A DNA stretch of 64,000 nucleotides, from the NCBI GenBank assembly GCA_024276935.1, contig JAJRWH010000005.1:1-64000 (forward strand). Reading direction: 5' to 3'. Origin of the DNA: Deltaproteobacteria bacterium (GTDB taxonomy: Bacteria > Desulfobacterota > Desulfuromonadia > Desulfuromonadales > Geopsychrobacteraceae). This document shows positions 17,548 through 26,487 of the stretch, in pieces (within the stretch, counting starts at the first letter, position 1; each line of letters opens with the position of its first letter). Under the pieces are notes generated by a model, which had not been told where the DNA came from, did not search any database, and saw only the letters and a program-made list of their open reading frames with translations. Both the position numbers and the translations under genes were made by a program.

Positions 17548-18351
17548 TTATTTGAAAGAATGTTCTTCTCCAGGGAAAACGCCTGTTTTTACTTCATTGA
17601 TATAGGAACTGATCCCCTCACTGATCGTTTGCCGGACATCGGCAAAACGTTTGACAAATTTGGGGGAATACTTGTCACAAAGACCTAGAATATCGTGGAT
17701 AACCAGCACCTGACCATCGCAGTCGACACCGGCTCCGATTCCGATTGTCGGAATCGATAGTTCCTGGCTGACCTGGGCCGCGAGCCGGGCCGGAATCCCC
17801 TCCAGGACAACGGCAAAGGCCCCGGCATCTTCAACGGCCCTGGCGTCGGCCATGATCTGTTCGGCCTGGGCATCCTGGCGGCCCTGAACCTTGAACCCGC
17901 CCATCCGGTGAATCGATTGCGGAGTCAGACCGATGTGCGCCATCACCGGAATATCAATCGCGGTAATTGCAGCGATGGTTTCGGCGAGATTTTCGCCACC
18001 TTCCAGTTTGACCGCCTGAGCGCTCGCTTCTTTAATCAGCCGTCCTGCGTTACGTCGCGCATCGCTCAGATCAACCTGATAGGACATAAAAGGCATATCG
18101 GTAACAATCAATGCCTGCTCCGTCGCTCTGATCACCGGTCGGGTATGGTAAATCATTTCTTCAAGGGTCACCGGCAGGGTGTTCTCATAGCCCGAAAAGA
18201 CCGATCCCACCGAATCACCCACCAGAATGACGTCGATTCCCGCCTGATCCATCAGTTGGGCAAAGGGATAATCGTAAGCGGTCAGAACACTGATTTTCTC
18301 ACCCGAGTTTTTCATCCCGGCAATATCGAGAATTGTTTTTCTTTTCTTCAA
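17548..18351 (-). CDS. panB: 3-Methyl-2-oxobutanoate hydroxymethyltransferase
   Basis: First committed enzyme of pantothenate synthesis, transferring a hydroxymethyl group from methylene-THF to ketoisovalerate. Core motifs: VLTAYDYPFAQLMDQAGID, LVGDSVGSVFSGYENTLPVT, GGFKVQGR, IPTIGIGAGVDCDGQVLV. I choose TTG at 18351 (product LKKRKTILDIAGMK..., 267 residues) because AAGGAT lies upstream at proper spacing. A start at 18390 would fall inside a terminator hairpin. Preceded by a structured leader with terminator. Confidence 0.93.
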   Translation of the reverse strand: MKKRKTILDIAGMKNSGEKISVLTAYDYPFAQLMDQAGIDVILVGDSVGSVFSGYENTLPVTLEEMIYHTRPVIRATEQALIVTDMPFMSYQVDLSDARRNAGRLIKEASAQAVKLEGGENLAETIAAITAIDIPVMAHIGLTPQSIHRMGGFKVQGRQDAQAEQIMADARAVEDAGAFAVVLEGIPARLAAQVSQELSIPTIGIGAGVDCDGQVLVIHDILGLCDKYSPKFVKRFADVRQTISEGISSYINEVKTGVFPGEEHSFK

Positions 18352-18369
18352 TGGACTTATCCTTGTCAG

Positions 18370-18398
18370 AAAAAAAAAGCCTTCCGACAACGGAAGGC
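18370..18398 (-). terminator. Intrinsic terminator just upstream of panB
   Basis: GCCTTCCG-TTGT-CGGAAGGC followed by nine T, ending about 20 bases before the panB start. As it sits inside the panB leader it is probably the switchable end of a regulatory RNA rather than the end of a separate gene. Confidence 0.8.
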
Positions 18399-18560
18399 AT
18401 AGTTAGGCGACAGGGGAAACCCCCCTGATCCTGTCTGCTATCGCTATTCCGTCCCGGTCACAATGGATCCAGGCAGTATCTGTTGTTCTCACCAGGTTTT
18501 AGCGGCTCCGGTACGAGTCCCGGGCCACCTGATGTGTGAAAATTTCACTCACCTTAAAAA
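18399..18560 (-). promoter_or_regulatory. Structured panB leader, candidate pan RNA motif
   Basis: The first hairpin spans 18493-18531: CAGGU/ACCUG, GGC/GCC and CCGG/CCGG helices, with a bulged A between the last two. A second possible helix pairs CCUGGAUCC with GGAUCAGG, and GACAGG pairs with CCUGUC just before the terminator. CCGGGAC occurs in both halves, as if tandem. The pan motif is described upstream of panB operons in Deltaproteobacteria as a stem with bulged adenosines, often in tandem, which fits. I cannot verify the consensus here. Confidence 0.5.
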
Positions 18561-18602
18561 AGCGTTCTACCCTATACCACAGCCATCAAAGGGCTGTCGA
18601 GT

Positions 18603-19184
18603 CTATTTTTTATCTGCCAGGGTCAAGCCGTCCTGATAGGCATTTGCACACTTTTTTCCCAGATCCCAGTATTGACGAATCCCGCCCAGATAAACCAGAG
18701 GATCAAAGGCTTTCGCATCAATATCACCCGATTCGGCAAAGGCGCTGTCAAGGGCATGAATCTCGGCTATCTCCCCCAGCAGAAGACGGTAATCTCCTAA
18801 TTCGATTTCACGGATAAAGCGGCATTCAACATTCAACGGCGATTCAGCCACCAAAGGAACCGCAATCTGACTTGGTGTTTCCAGGGTCAGGTTGGTATTT
18901 TTCAACTTGTCTTCTTCGCGACCTGAGCGAACCCCACAATAATCGGCTTCAACAGCCAGACTGGCCGGAACCAGATTGACCGCAAATTCTTTCGTTTGCA
19001 GGATGTTCTCATAGGTTTTACGCCCCGAGTTCAATGAAACAGCGATTGTCGGTGGAGTTTTACTGACAATTCCCACCCAGGAGGCGGTCATCAAATTAAC
19101 CTCGCCCGCCAAAGAGATTGAACTGATGATTGTTGTCGGTTGGGGGAAAAAGGTGACACAAGGCCCCAGGGTTCGTTTCGACAT
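18603..19184 (-). CDS. Flavin reductase family protein
   Basis: 193-residue FMN-binding split-barrel protein, probably a flavin- or FMN-dependent reductase in the cytoplasm. Family features are the N-terminal PTTIISSISLAGEVNLMTASW and the SKTPPTIAVSLNSGRKTYENI stretch that contacts flavin phosphate, with FAVNLVPASLA following. Partner and physiological electron acceptor are not evident. It is separated from panB by the leader region. Confidence 0.8.
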   Translation of the reverse strand: MSKRTLGPCVTFFPQPTTIISSISLAGEVNLMTASWVGIVSKTPPTIAVSLNSGRKTYENILQTKEFAVNLVPASLAVEADYCGVRSGREEDKLKNTNLTLETPSQIAVPLVAESPLNVECRFIREIELGDYRLLLGEIAEIHALDSAFAESGDIDAKAFDPLVYLGGIRQYWDLGKKCANAYQDGLTLADKK

Positions 19185-19201
19185 TATGTTGGCTCCATGG
19201 C

Positions 19202-19231
19202 AAAAGAAAAGGGGCGACGTGCGGTCGCCCC
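19202..19231 (-). terminator. Terminator after NAD-glutamate dehydrogenase
   Basis: GGGGCGAC-CGCAC-GTCGCCCC stem followed by TTTTCTTTT on the minus strand, 42 bases past the dehydrogenase stop. Confidence 0.85.
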
Positions 19232-19272
19232 AGTATTTTCAGAATCTTTTATAGCTGCCTCTGGCAACAAAA

Positions 19273-22200
19273 TCAACCATTGAGCACCCCTTCCAATGCG
19301 CGCAGCAAAACGCTGTAAGGATGAAAATTAACCACATCTTCATGGGCCAGTTTTTCTCTCAGATCACGATAGCTGCGATATTTTTGCCTGCGACTGCGAA
19401 AGAAATCCCGACTGTCGCCCTTGTTTTCGACAACAATCTTGTGAACAAGACTGAAGACCAGATTACGGATACTGCCCAGCAAGGCTTCACGGGCCCGCCG
19501 GTCCCAACTGTCATGAACCGCAACCGCTTCGATTCCGGCAATAATCTGATCCATCGCCACCCGGTCCATAACTTCAAGATTCAACAGCAACAGGGATCTC
19601 ATGTCGTGACCGGTTTCACGAATCAGTCGCACCAGCGGTAAAAAGGTTCCCAGATGCGCCAATATGGACAGCTGCCTGGCCACCGGTTTCGCCAGAGACA
19701 TAGCAAGCAACTCGGCCTCACGCTGCTGACAATCCTGCCAGATTTGCTCTGAAAGAGCTTCGGGCAATATTTCGATATATTCATCGTACCAGCGTATCAA
19801 CCCTTGCAGGCTCTTTTTGTCCTGTGGCAGATGCAGGTTGTGACTGAGGGCAAAATGACAGAAGTTGGCGAGAACTTTTTCAAGGTGCAGCAACAGGTGA
19901 TATTGCCGTTCAGCAGGCAGCTGATTGTCCAGGGCAAAAATTTCTTTGCGGATATCTTCAGCTTTGAGCAGATGGTCAAACAAAAGGTATGTCTGGGCAA
20001 CCTTGCCCAGGGATGCGCCGGTCAAGCGGGCAATTCTTTGGCAGAAACTGCTTCCGGCACGGTCTACCACATGGTTGGTCATCATTGTTGCGGCAATTTC
20101 GTGGGCCAGCGGGTGCTTTTTGAGCATCGTGCTGTAACGGTCCCGGGCCTGCTGCGGGAAATAGCTGAACAGCTGGTTGTCAACAACGGGTCCGACAGGC
20201 AAGCCCTCGTCAAGCAAGGCACGAAACAGGGCCATTTTACTGTAGGCCAGCAAAACAGATAATTCAGGCCGTAACAACCGCGCCGGATGACGGGCAGCAA
20301 CCTCTTTGCGCGATGGCAAAAATTCGTCACGGCGATCAAGCAGGCCTGAACGTCCCAAACGATCCATCAATTCAAGGTGAGGTTCAACATCTGCCTGGCA
20401 GCGAATCTCATCCAATGAAATTGACAGGGTCTGACCGTAGTTGTTGGCCAGAACGTCCTGGCAGACCTGCTCTTCCATTTCGGCCAGAAGTTCATAACCT
20501 TCTTCCATGGTCTTCATCTTGCGCCCATGACGCAGAACCTGGAGCAGAATTTTCAGGTTGACCTCATGGTCAGAGCTGTCGACTCCGGCTGAATTGTCAA
20601 CGGCATCGGTATTGATCCGCCCGCCACATGAGGCAAACTCGATACGACCACGCTGAGTCAGGCCCAGGTTCCCCCCCTCGCCCACCACCTTGCAGCGCAA
20701 CTGATTGGCGTCGACCCGCACGGCATCATTGTGACGATCACCGGCATCTGAATCTTTTTCGGCTGATGCTTTGACGTAGGTACCGATCCCGCCATTCCAC
20801 AACAGGTCAACCTCGGCGCAAAGCAGCAATTGAATCAGACCGGGAACGTCAATCGATTTATTCCTGATTCCGAGCCATTTGCGCACCTGAGGTGACAAGG
20901 GGATTTCCTTGAGTTCTCGCGAGAAGATTCCCCCACCTTCGGAGATAAGGCTGCGATCATAATCATCCCAGGAAGAACGTGGCAGGCTGAACAAACGTTG
21001 CCGCTCTTTATACGAAACTGCCGGATCGGGATCGGGGTCTAAAAAGATATGGCGATGATCAAACGCAGCCAGCAGACAGATTTTTTTTGACAACAACATC
21101 CCGTTGCCAAAAACATCGCCACTCATGTCACCAATACCGACCACCGTAAAGGGCTGGTTCTGGATATCGAGGCCCATCTCACGGAAATGTCGTTTGACGC
21201 TCTCCCAGGCACCACGCGCGGTGATTCCCAGCTTCTTGTGGTCATAACCGTGCGATCCCCCACTGGCAAAGGCATCGCCCAACCAGAAACCATAGGCCTG
21301 ACTGACAGCATTTGCCGTATCTGGCAGATGGGCTGTGCCCTTATCGGCAGCCACCACCAGATAGGGGTCCTCTTCGTCGTAGGCAATCAATCCGGCCGGG
21401 CGGACAATTCCTTTGCGCGTCTGATTATCGGTCAGATCCAGCAGCCCCATCATCAGATGTTCATAGGCATCCTTAACCAGGGCCATTCCTTCTTCGCGCG
21501 TGCTGAAGGGCGTTTTGACAATGAATCCCCCCTTGCTGCCAACCGGTACAATCACCGAATTTTTGGTCATCTGAGCCTTCATCAACCCAAGAACCTCGGT
21601 CCGGAAATCATCGGGACGATCCGACCAGCGGATACCACCCCGCGCAACCTTGCCACCCCGCAGGTGAATCCCTTCCATGGTTGCTGAATGAACATAGACC
21701 TCAAACATGGGTCTCGGGGCGGGCATTTCCAGAACCCCCAGGGAGCTGATTTTGAAACTGATGAAATAATCATCCATTTCCCGGCGTCTGAAAAAACCGG
21801 TTCGTACAGTTGAGTCGATCAGGTTGAACAGGGTCCGTAATATCTGATCCTCATTGGTGTCCTTAACCTGAGACAGGGCCTCGGCCAGATCCATACGCAC
21901 CGGAGAAAGAACCAGTTCTTCGCGGGCTACCGGATCATCCCAGTCAGCACAGGGTTTAAAGCGGCCCTCAAAATACCGATAAAGCAACAAGGCGGCCTGG
22001 GGGTTGTTGATCAGGGCATAGGCGACACGTTTTTTGGTGAAAGTTGTTCCCAGTTGAAAATAATAGTTGCGATAGGCCCGGAAAACATCGATTTCCTGCC
22101 AGTCCAGACCGGTCAAAAGCAGCAACTGATGCAGATAATCGTTTTCAACCTGACCAGATTCCATGACCTTAAGGGTTTCAAGCAGCACCGATTTGATCTC

Positions 22201-24018
22201 AGGTATCGGCAAGGTATTTTCGAGACCGGGTTTGATCGCAAAACTCTTGATATAGACTTCGTGACCTTCAGGTTTTACCAGGTAATCAACCTCTTCAATC
22301 ACCGTCAGGCCGATATTTTCGAGAAAAGGCATCAAATCATTGAGGTAGCTGCGTGAGCGTTTGTAATACTGCAGCCGGTAGTAGCGTTCATCACCTTCAA
22401 AGGGGCCCCACAGATCAAAGACCGTCTGATCATCGGCCAGAACCCGCTCTATATTGCGAACATCACGTACCGCAAAACGCGGGTGCAACCGGGTTTTGTA
22501 ATCGGCATCAAACGCCCTGCGATAACGGCGATACAGCTGGTGTGAACCCAGATCTGAATCAAGTTCGAGCAAACGCCGAAACTTGCGCTTCCAGGGCAGC
22601 GCCAGTCTGGTCAGACCATGCTCCAGTTGAATCAGGTCGATGGTCAGGTGGGGCTGAAACACACGCAGGCTGACATGGACACTCAGATAATCTGCCGACA
22701 GATGGATATTACGGCTATCGACCGCCTGAGCCTTGAAGTAACGCTTGAGATAGTTTTCTATCCGCGTGATACCGGTTGCCGAGTAAAAACTTCGTGGCAT
22801 GATCAACAACAGCGTCAGACCACAGCCTGACATGTTTGGTGCTACAACGATTTTTACCCCTGATTGGCGGTGCATCTGAACAAAATGCTGCACCATGCGG
22901 CGCAGTTCGTCATCGCTCAACAAAAAGAGTTCAACCTTGGGAAACGAATTCAGGATTTCTCGCACTTTACGAAAATTATGACTGGCAACCGGAATATTCA
23001 ATCCGGCAAGAACATTTTCGATCCGGGTCTGCAAAACCGGTATATTCAACGCCGGTTCGTCAACGCCCTGTTGGGTATAAAAGCCCCAGAAACCATGTTC
23101 AATGACAGCCCCCTGCTCTGTGGGCTCACGAAGCCCCAGGTAGGTCAGGCGTTCAAAATGACGAATCGGATTGCGCAAGTTTCCCTTTTCGAGAACCACC
23201 GGACCTGGAACAGATGTTCGATTGGCAAATATTTCTGCACAGAGATCGACCGGAGATTGATTTTCGCCAAAGGGGTCGAGAATCAAGCCATCGACAACCC
23301 CCAGACTGCTGTCGGGCACAACCGAGACAGGTTGTCCCGCAACCTCCTTGAAACTACGTGCGGCGACAGGAAAGAACTTGTCACTGCACAACCAGTGAAA
23401 CAGATCGGTATAACGGGAAAAGGTCTGACAGGTGCTGAGATGCCTGATTTTATCCAGCATGGCCGGACGCGCCTCGGCGATCTGGATGGCAGATGAGATA
23501 ATCGACTCAATGGCCGCCAACAGTGGCTTGCGGCTGCTTTTGGCAAAATGTTTGAGTTCGATCCAGATAAAGGACTCACGCTTCCCTTCTCCTTCGGTTC
23601 CGGCAATCGTAACCAGTTGGCCCTTTTTGCGGGTGACACTGAGGATCGGGTGACAAACGACACTGAAATTGAACGCCTCCCGGTGGAGGTATTCCTGAAC
23701 ACTGGTGAAGATGTAATTGGCATCAGGGGCGTTGCAAAACAGAAAATAGTGGCCGGATGTTGCCAGCGGCTTCAGTTCAAGTTTGATTTTGCGGTGTCGA
23801 CTGCGCAGAAAGGTTGCAACGGCATCCAGACTTTGAAAAAGAGCGTCGGCACTGAGACCACCACGCATAATATCCGGAACCTGTTGCAGCAGAATTTCTG
23901 CAAGAGGTCTGAGGTGTGGAGAATCTTCAGGGGTCAGACGCTGATCAAGCTGGTGCAATAGATCAGCAACCGGCAGCACTTTTCCCGAGTGGCCGTGTGG
24001 AACGAATTCGATTTTCAT
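19273..24018 (-). CDS. Large NAD-specific glutamate dehydrogenase
   Basis: 1581-residue enzyme of the GDH-180/GdhB class (oxidative deamination of glutamate to 2-oxoglutarate with NAD). A long N-terminal regulatory half precedes the catalytic core, where LRGGKVARGGIRWSDR and VPVGSKGGFIVK (about residues 780-825) hold substrate-binding Lys residues. VVGIGDMSGDVFGNGMLLS forms the NAD-binding Rossmann turn near 970. The C-terminal helical domain is complete. Length matches the family (about 1600). Monocistronic, with a terminator behind it. Confidence 0.93.
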   Translation of the reverse strand: MKIEFVPHGHSGKVLPVADLLHQLDQRLTPEDSPHLRPLAEILLQQVPDIMRGGLSADALFQSLDAVATFLRSRHRKIKLELKPLATSGHYFLFCNAPDANYIFTSVQEYLHREAFNFSVVCHPILSVTRKKGQLVTIAGTEGEGKRESFIWIELKHFAKSSRKPLLAAIESIISSAIQIAEARPAMLDKIRHLSTCQTFSRYTDLFHWLCSDKFFPVAARSFKEVAGQPVSVVPDSSLGVVDGLILDPFGENQSPVDLCAEIFANRTSVPGPVVLEKGNLRNPIRHFERLTYLGLREPTEQGAVIEHGFWGFYTQQGVDEPALNIPVLQTRIENVLAGLNIPVASHNFRKVREILNSFPKVELFLLSDDELRRMVQHFVQMHRQSGVKIVVAPNMSGCGLTLLLIMPRSFYSATGITRIENYLKRYFKAQAVDSRNIHLSADYLSVHVSLRVFQPHLTIDLIQLEHGLTRLALPWKRKFRRLLELDSDLGSHQLYRRYRRAFDADYKTRLHPRFAVRDVRNIERVLADDQTVFDLWGPFEGDERYYRLQYYKRSRSYLNDLMPFLENIGLTVIEEVDYLVKPEGHEVYIKSFAIKPGLENTLPIPEIKSVLLETLKVMESGQVENDYLHQLLLLTGLDWQEIDVFRAYRNYYFQLGTTFTKKRVAYALINNPQAALLLYRYFEGRFKPCADWDDPVAREELVLSPVRMDLAEALSQVKDTNEDQILRTLFNLIDSTVRTGFFRRREMDDYFISFKISSLGVLEMPAPRPMFEVYVHSATMEGIHLRGGKVARGGIRWSDRPDDFRTEVLGLMKAQMTKNSVIVPVGSKGGFIVKTPFSTREEGMALVKDAYEHLMMGLLDLTDNQTRKGIVRPAGLIAYDEEDPYLVVAADKGTAHLPDTANAVSQAYGFWLGDAFASGGSHGYDHKKLGITARGAWESVKRHFREMGLDIQNQPFTVVGIGDMSGDVFGNGMLLSKKICLLAAFDHRHIFLDPDPDPAVSYKERQRLFSLPRSSWDDYDRSLISEGGGIFSRELKEIPLSPQVRKWLGIRNKSIDVPGLIQLLLCAEVDLLWNGGIGTYVKASAEKDSDAGDRHNDAVRVDANQLRCKVVGEGGNLGLTQRGRIEFASCGGRINTDAVDNSAGVDSSDHEVNLKILLQVLRHGRKMKTMEEGYELLAEMEEQVCQDVLANNYGQTLSISLDEIRCQADVEPHLELMDRLGRSGLLDRRDEFLPSRKEVAARHPARLLRPELSVLLAYSKMALFRALLDEGLPVGPVVDNQLFSYFPQQARDRYSTMLKKHPLAHEIAATMMTNHVVDRAGSSFCQRIARLTGASLGKVAQTYLLFDHLLKAEDIRKEIFALDNQLPAERQYHLLLHLEKVLANFCHFALSHNLHLPQDKKSLQGLIRWYDEYIEILPEALSEQIWQDCQQREAELLAMSLAKPVARQLSILAHLGTFLPLVRLIRETGHDMRSLLLLNLEVMDRVAMDQIIAGIEAVAVHDSWDRRAREALLGSIRNLVFSLVHKIVVENKGDSRDFFRSRRQKYRSYRDLREKLAHEDVVNFHPYSVLLRALEGVLNG

Positions 24019-24112
24019 ACAATCTCCATAACTGGTGAAAATGTGAGATGAAATCCGTATTCGTCAAGGCTATCGAAGGGAACAGGGGTCTGCAAGCAAT
24101 GGAGCAGAAATA

Positions 24113-24907
24113 TCAGGAAAAAACTGTCCGCAGGGCACGGGTCAGACGGGAGAAATCTTCAAGATCGAGGCTTTCGCCACGGCGGGCCGGATCAATCTGT
24201 GCGCTCTCCAGCCCTTCTGCGACCTGTTCACGGCTGAATCCGCCCGCAATCAAGCTGTTGCGCAGCTGTTTACGTCGTTGGGTGAAAGAGGCTTTGACAA
24301 CCTTGGTAAAAAAGGCCGGATCAACAGGATCAACTCGTGGTTCTGCCAGGGGAATAAAATGCAAAACCAGTGAATCGACCTTGGGTGGCGGAGAAAAAGA
24401 TTCTGGCGGAACCGCGCACACGACCTCGATATCGAACCAGAGCTGACAAAGGACCGAGAGGATCCCATAGTCTTTGCAGCCAGGATCGGCACAAAGCCGG
24501 TCACCGACTTCTTTTTGAAACATCAGGACCAGACGCGAAAAAAGTGTCCTGTTTTCTATCAGCTGAAAAACAACCTGGCTGGAGATATTGTAAGGAAGGT
24601 TGGCAACCAGCGTATAGGGAGGTTCTGTGAGCAGAGTTGCCATATCGGCTTTCAGGATATCTCCGGCATGGATTTTCAATCGGGAATCTCCCCGCTGCTC
24701 CAGACGTGCAATCAGATCACGATCAATTTCGAAAACATCGACCTGCTGCGCAACGGCAAGCAACCTGTCGGTTATGACACCGAGTCCGGGACCAATTTCA
24801 ACCGCACGATCTGTGGCAGACAGAGCTGCGGCATGCATAATCTGGTCGATCACAGATTGATCATGAAGAAAGTGCTGGCCGAAGCGTTTTTTGGTCCGGT
24901 AACTCAT
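24113..24907 (-). CDS. rsmA: 16S rRNA dimethyladenosine transferase
   Basis: 264 residues. Uses SAM to dimethylate the two adjacent adenines near the 3' end of 16S rRNA. KKRFGQHFLHDQSVIDQI opens the protein, VEIGPGLGVITDRLL is SAM motif I, and NLPYNISSQVV is the catalytic motif IV. Basic C-terminal domain contains FTQRRKQLRNSL. Starts 5 bp after the DUF2062 gene stop. Confidence 0.96.
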   Translation of the reverse strand: MSYRTKKRFGQHFLHDQSVIDQIMHAAALSATDRAVEIGPGLGVITDRLLAVAQQVDVFEIDRDLIARLEQRGDSRLKIHAGDILKADMATLLTEPPYTLVANLPYNISSQVVFQLIENRTLFSRLVLMFQKEVGDRLCADPGCKDYGILSVLCQLWFDIEVVCAVPPESFSPPPKVDSLVLHFIPLAEPRVDPVDPAFFTKVVKASFTQRRKQLRNSLIAGGFSREQVAEGLESAQIDPARRGESLDLEDFSRLTRALRTVFS

Positions 24908-24912
24908 CGGGA

Positions 24913-25401
24913 TTATTTATCCCTTTTCTTGCGGCGACGGGGCCAGCGGGGAATCCGCCATAATCGTAAAACGGGAACAAACTTCAAGGTCAGAATGTAG
25001 CCAATAACCGCTGCGGCAATCCCGAAGAGCAAGCTGCCAAGAGAAAGTGGCAGAATAACCTGCCAGCCAAAGAGTTTCAGAAAATGATAATTGAACTGAA
25101 GCTGCATCTCCGGGTGCGGCAGCGCCAGCAGAATCCGGCCAAATTCATATTCGAGACCATAGATAAAGGGTGCGGTTACCGGATTGGTCACCCAGACTCC
25201 GAGAATTGCAGCCAGCTTGTTTTCACGCAGCAGAATCGCAGCAAACAGGGCCAGTACCATCTGCACCCCGAAAGTAGGTGACATCCCGATAAACAGCCCC
25301 AGGGCCATGCCCCGGGCTATCCGTTCAGGAGAATCCCGCAGACGCAGCAGACGGATCAGGTTCAGTTTGAATTGTCTGAAAAAAGCCCAGCGTCGCCACA
25401 T
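24913..25401 (-). CDS. DUF2062 family membrane protein
   Basis: 162 residues with three hydrophobic segments. The conserved core is SPERIARGMALGLFIGMSPTFGVQ followed by LAAILGVWVTNPVTAPFIYG, diagnostic of DUF2062. The function is not established. The basic C-terminus (RRKKRDK) probably faces the cytoplasm. It lies between tsaD and rsmA on the same strand. Confidence 0.8.
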   Translation of the reverse strand: MWRRWAFFRQFKLNLIRLLRLRDSPERIARGMALGLFIGMSPTFGVQMVLALFAAILLRENKLAAILGVWVTNPVTAPFIYGLEYEFGRILLALPHPEMQLQFNYHFLKLFGWQVILPLSLGSLLFGIAAAVIGYILTLKFVPVLRLWRIPRWPRRRKKRDK

Positions 25402-25448
25402 GGCGAACCCTCCGGTATCAGGACATTAAATATCACATGTAAACAACT

Positions 25449-26480
25449 TCAGGTGGTAACAACAAACTCCTGGCCAGCCTCAACCAGAGGCCAGTTGGAA
25501 ACAGCATTCAAATCATTGCAACTGCAAGCACCACGGGCAAGATATTCATCTGCAGCAACCGCCAACATCGCTGCATTATCGCCGCAGAGTACCGGTGATG
25601 GGAAATAAACATCAAGAGACTCCTTGCAGCAAGTGTTCAGAAATTCCTGTCTCAACCCTGAATTACACGCCACACCACCGGCAACAACAATGCGTGACAG
25701 TCCTTCCGCACGGGCGGCGCGCAAGGTTTTCTGCAACAACACGTCGACCACAGCCTCTTGAAAAGAGGCCGCAATATCGGCAATTTTATTTTCATCCAAC
25801 TGGTCACCCAACGATTCTATGTAGGTGAGAACCGAGGTTTTCATCCCGCTGAAACTGAAATCAAGATTCGCTTTTTTAAGCATGGGCCGAGGAAACCTGA
25901 CTCCTGATGCGTCGCCCTGTATGGCCAGCCGATCAATCACCGGGCCACCGGGATATGGCAAACCGAGCATTTTGGCAACCTTGTCAAAGGCTTCACCCGC
26001 CGCATCATCAATCGTCCGACCGAGCAGACGGTATTCACCAATTCCGTCAACCCGAAACAGGTGACTGTGCCCACCGGAAACTGCCAGGGCCAGATAGGGA
26101 TAAGCAACCTCCTGCTCCAGCTGGATCGCAAGGATGTGCCCCTCAATATGATGAACACCGATAAAGGGTATCTGACGAGCAAATGCCAGCGCCTTGGCAT
26201 AGGAAACTCCTACCAGCAAGGCTCCGACCAGTCCCGGTCCACGGGTCACGGCGACAGCTTCAATCTGATCGAGCGTTACACCCGCCTCGGCGAGTGCCGC
26301 GTCAACCAGAGGACAGATCGCCTGCAGATGCTGACGGGATGCAAGTTCTGGAACCACGCCACCAAACCGGGCATGGATATCAATCTGCGAAATAATCAGA
26401 TTCGCCAGAATTTCACGCCCGTTACGCACGACCGCGACAGCCGTTTCGTCGCAGGATGATTCAATTGCTAGCAGCAGCAT
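25449..26480 (-). CDS. tsaD: tRNA N6-threonylcarbamoyladenosine transferase
   Basis: 343 residues. Catalytic subunit of the bacterial t6A complex. The start at 26480 gives the canonical MLLLAIESSCDETAVAVV; an upstream in-frame Met would add 17 extra residues. Metal-binding HHIEGH is in GVHHIEGHILA, the ASKHA phosphate loops include AVSGGHSHLF, DDAAGEAFDKVAKML and VVAGGVACNSGLR. It begins 7 bp after the PhoH-family stop. Confidence 0.96.
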   Translation of the reverse strand: MLLLAIESSCDETAVAVVRNGREILANLIISQIDIHARFGGVVPELASRQHLQAICPLVDAALAEAGVTLDQIEAVAVTRGPGLVGALLVGVSYAKALAFARQIPFIGVHHIEGHILAIQLEQEVAYPYLALAVSGGHSHLFRVDGIGEYRLLGRTIDDAAGEAFDKVAKMLGLPYPGGPVIDRLAIQGDASGVRFPRPMLKKANLDFSFSGMKTSVLTYIESLGDQLDENKIADIAASFQEAVVDVLLQKTLRAARAEGLSRIVVAGGVACNSGLRQEFLNTCCKESLDVYFPSPVLCGDNAAMLAVAADEYLARGACSCNDLNAVSNWPLVEAGQEFVVTT

Positions 26481-26487
26481 ACACGAC

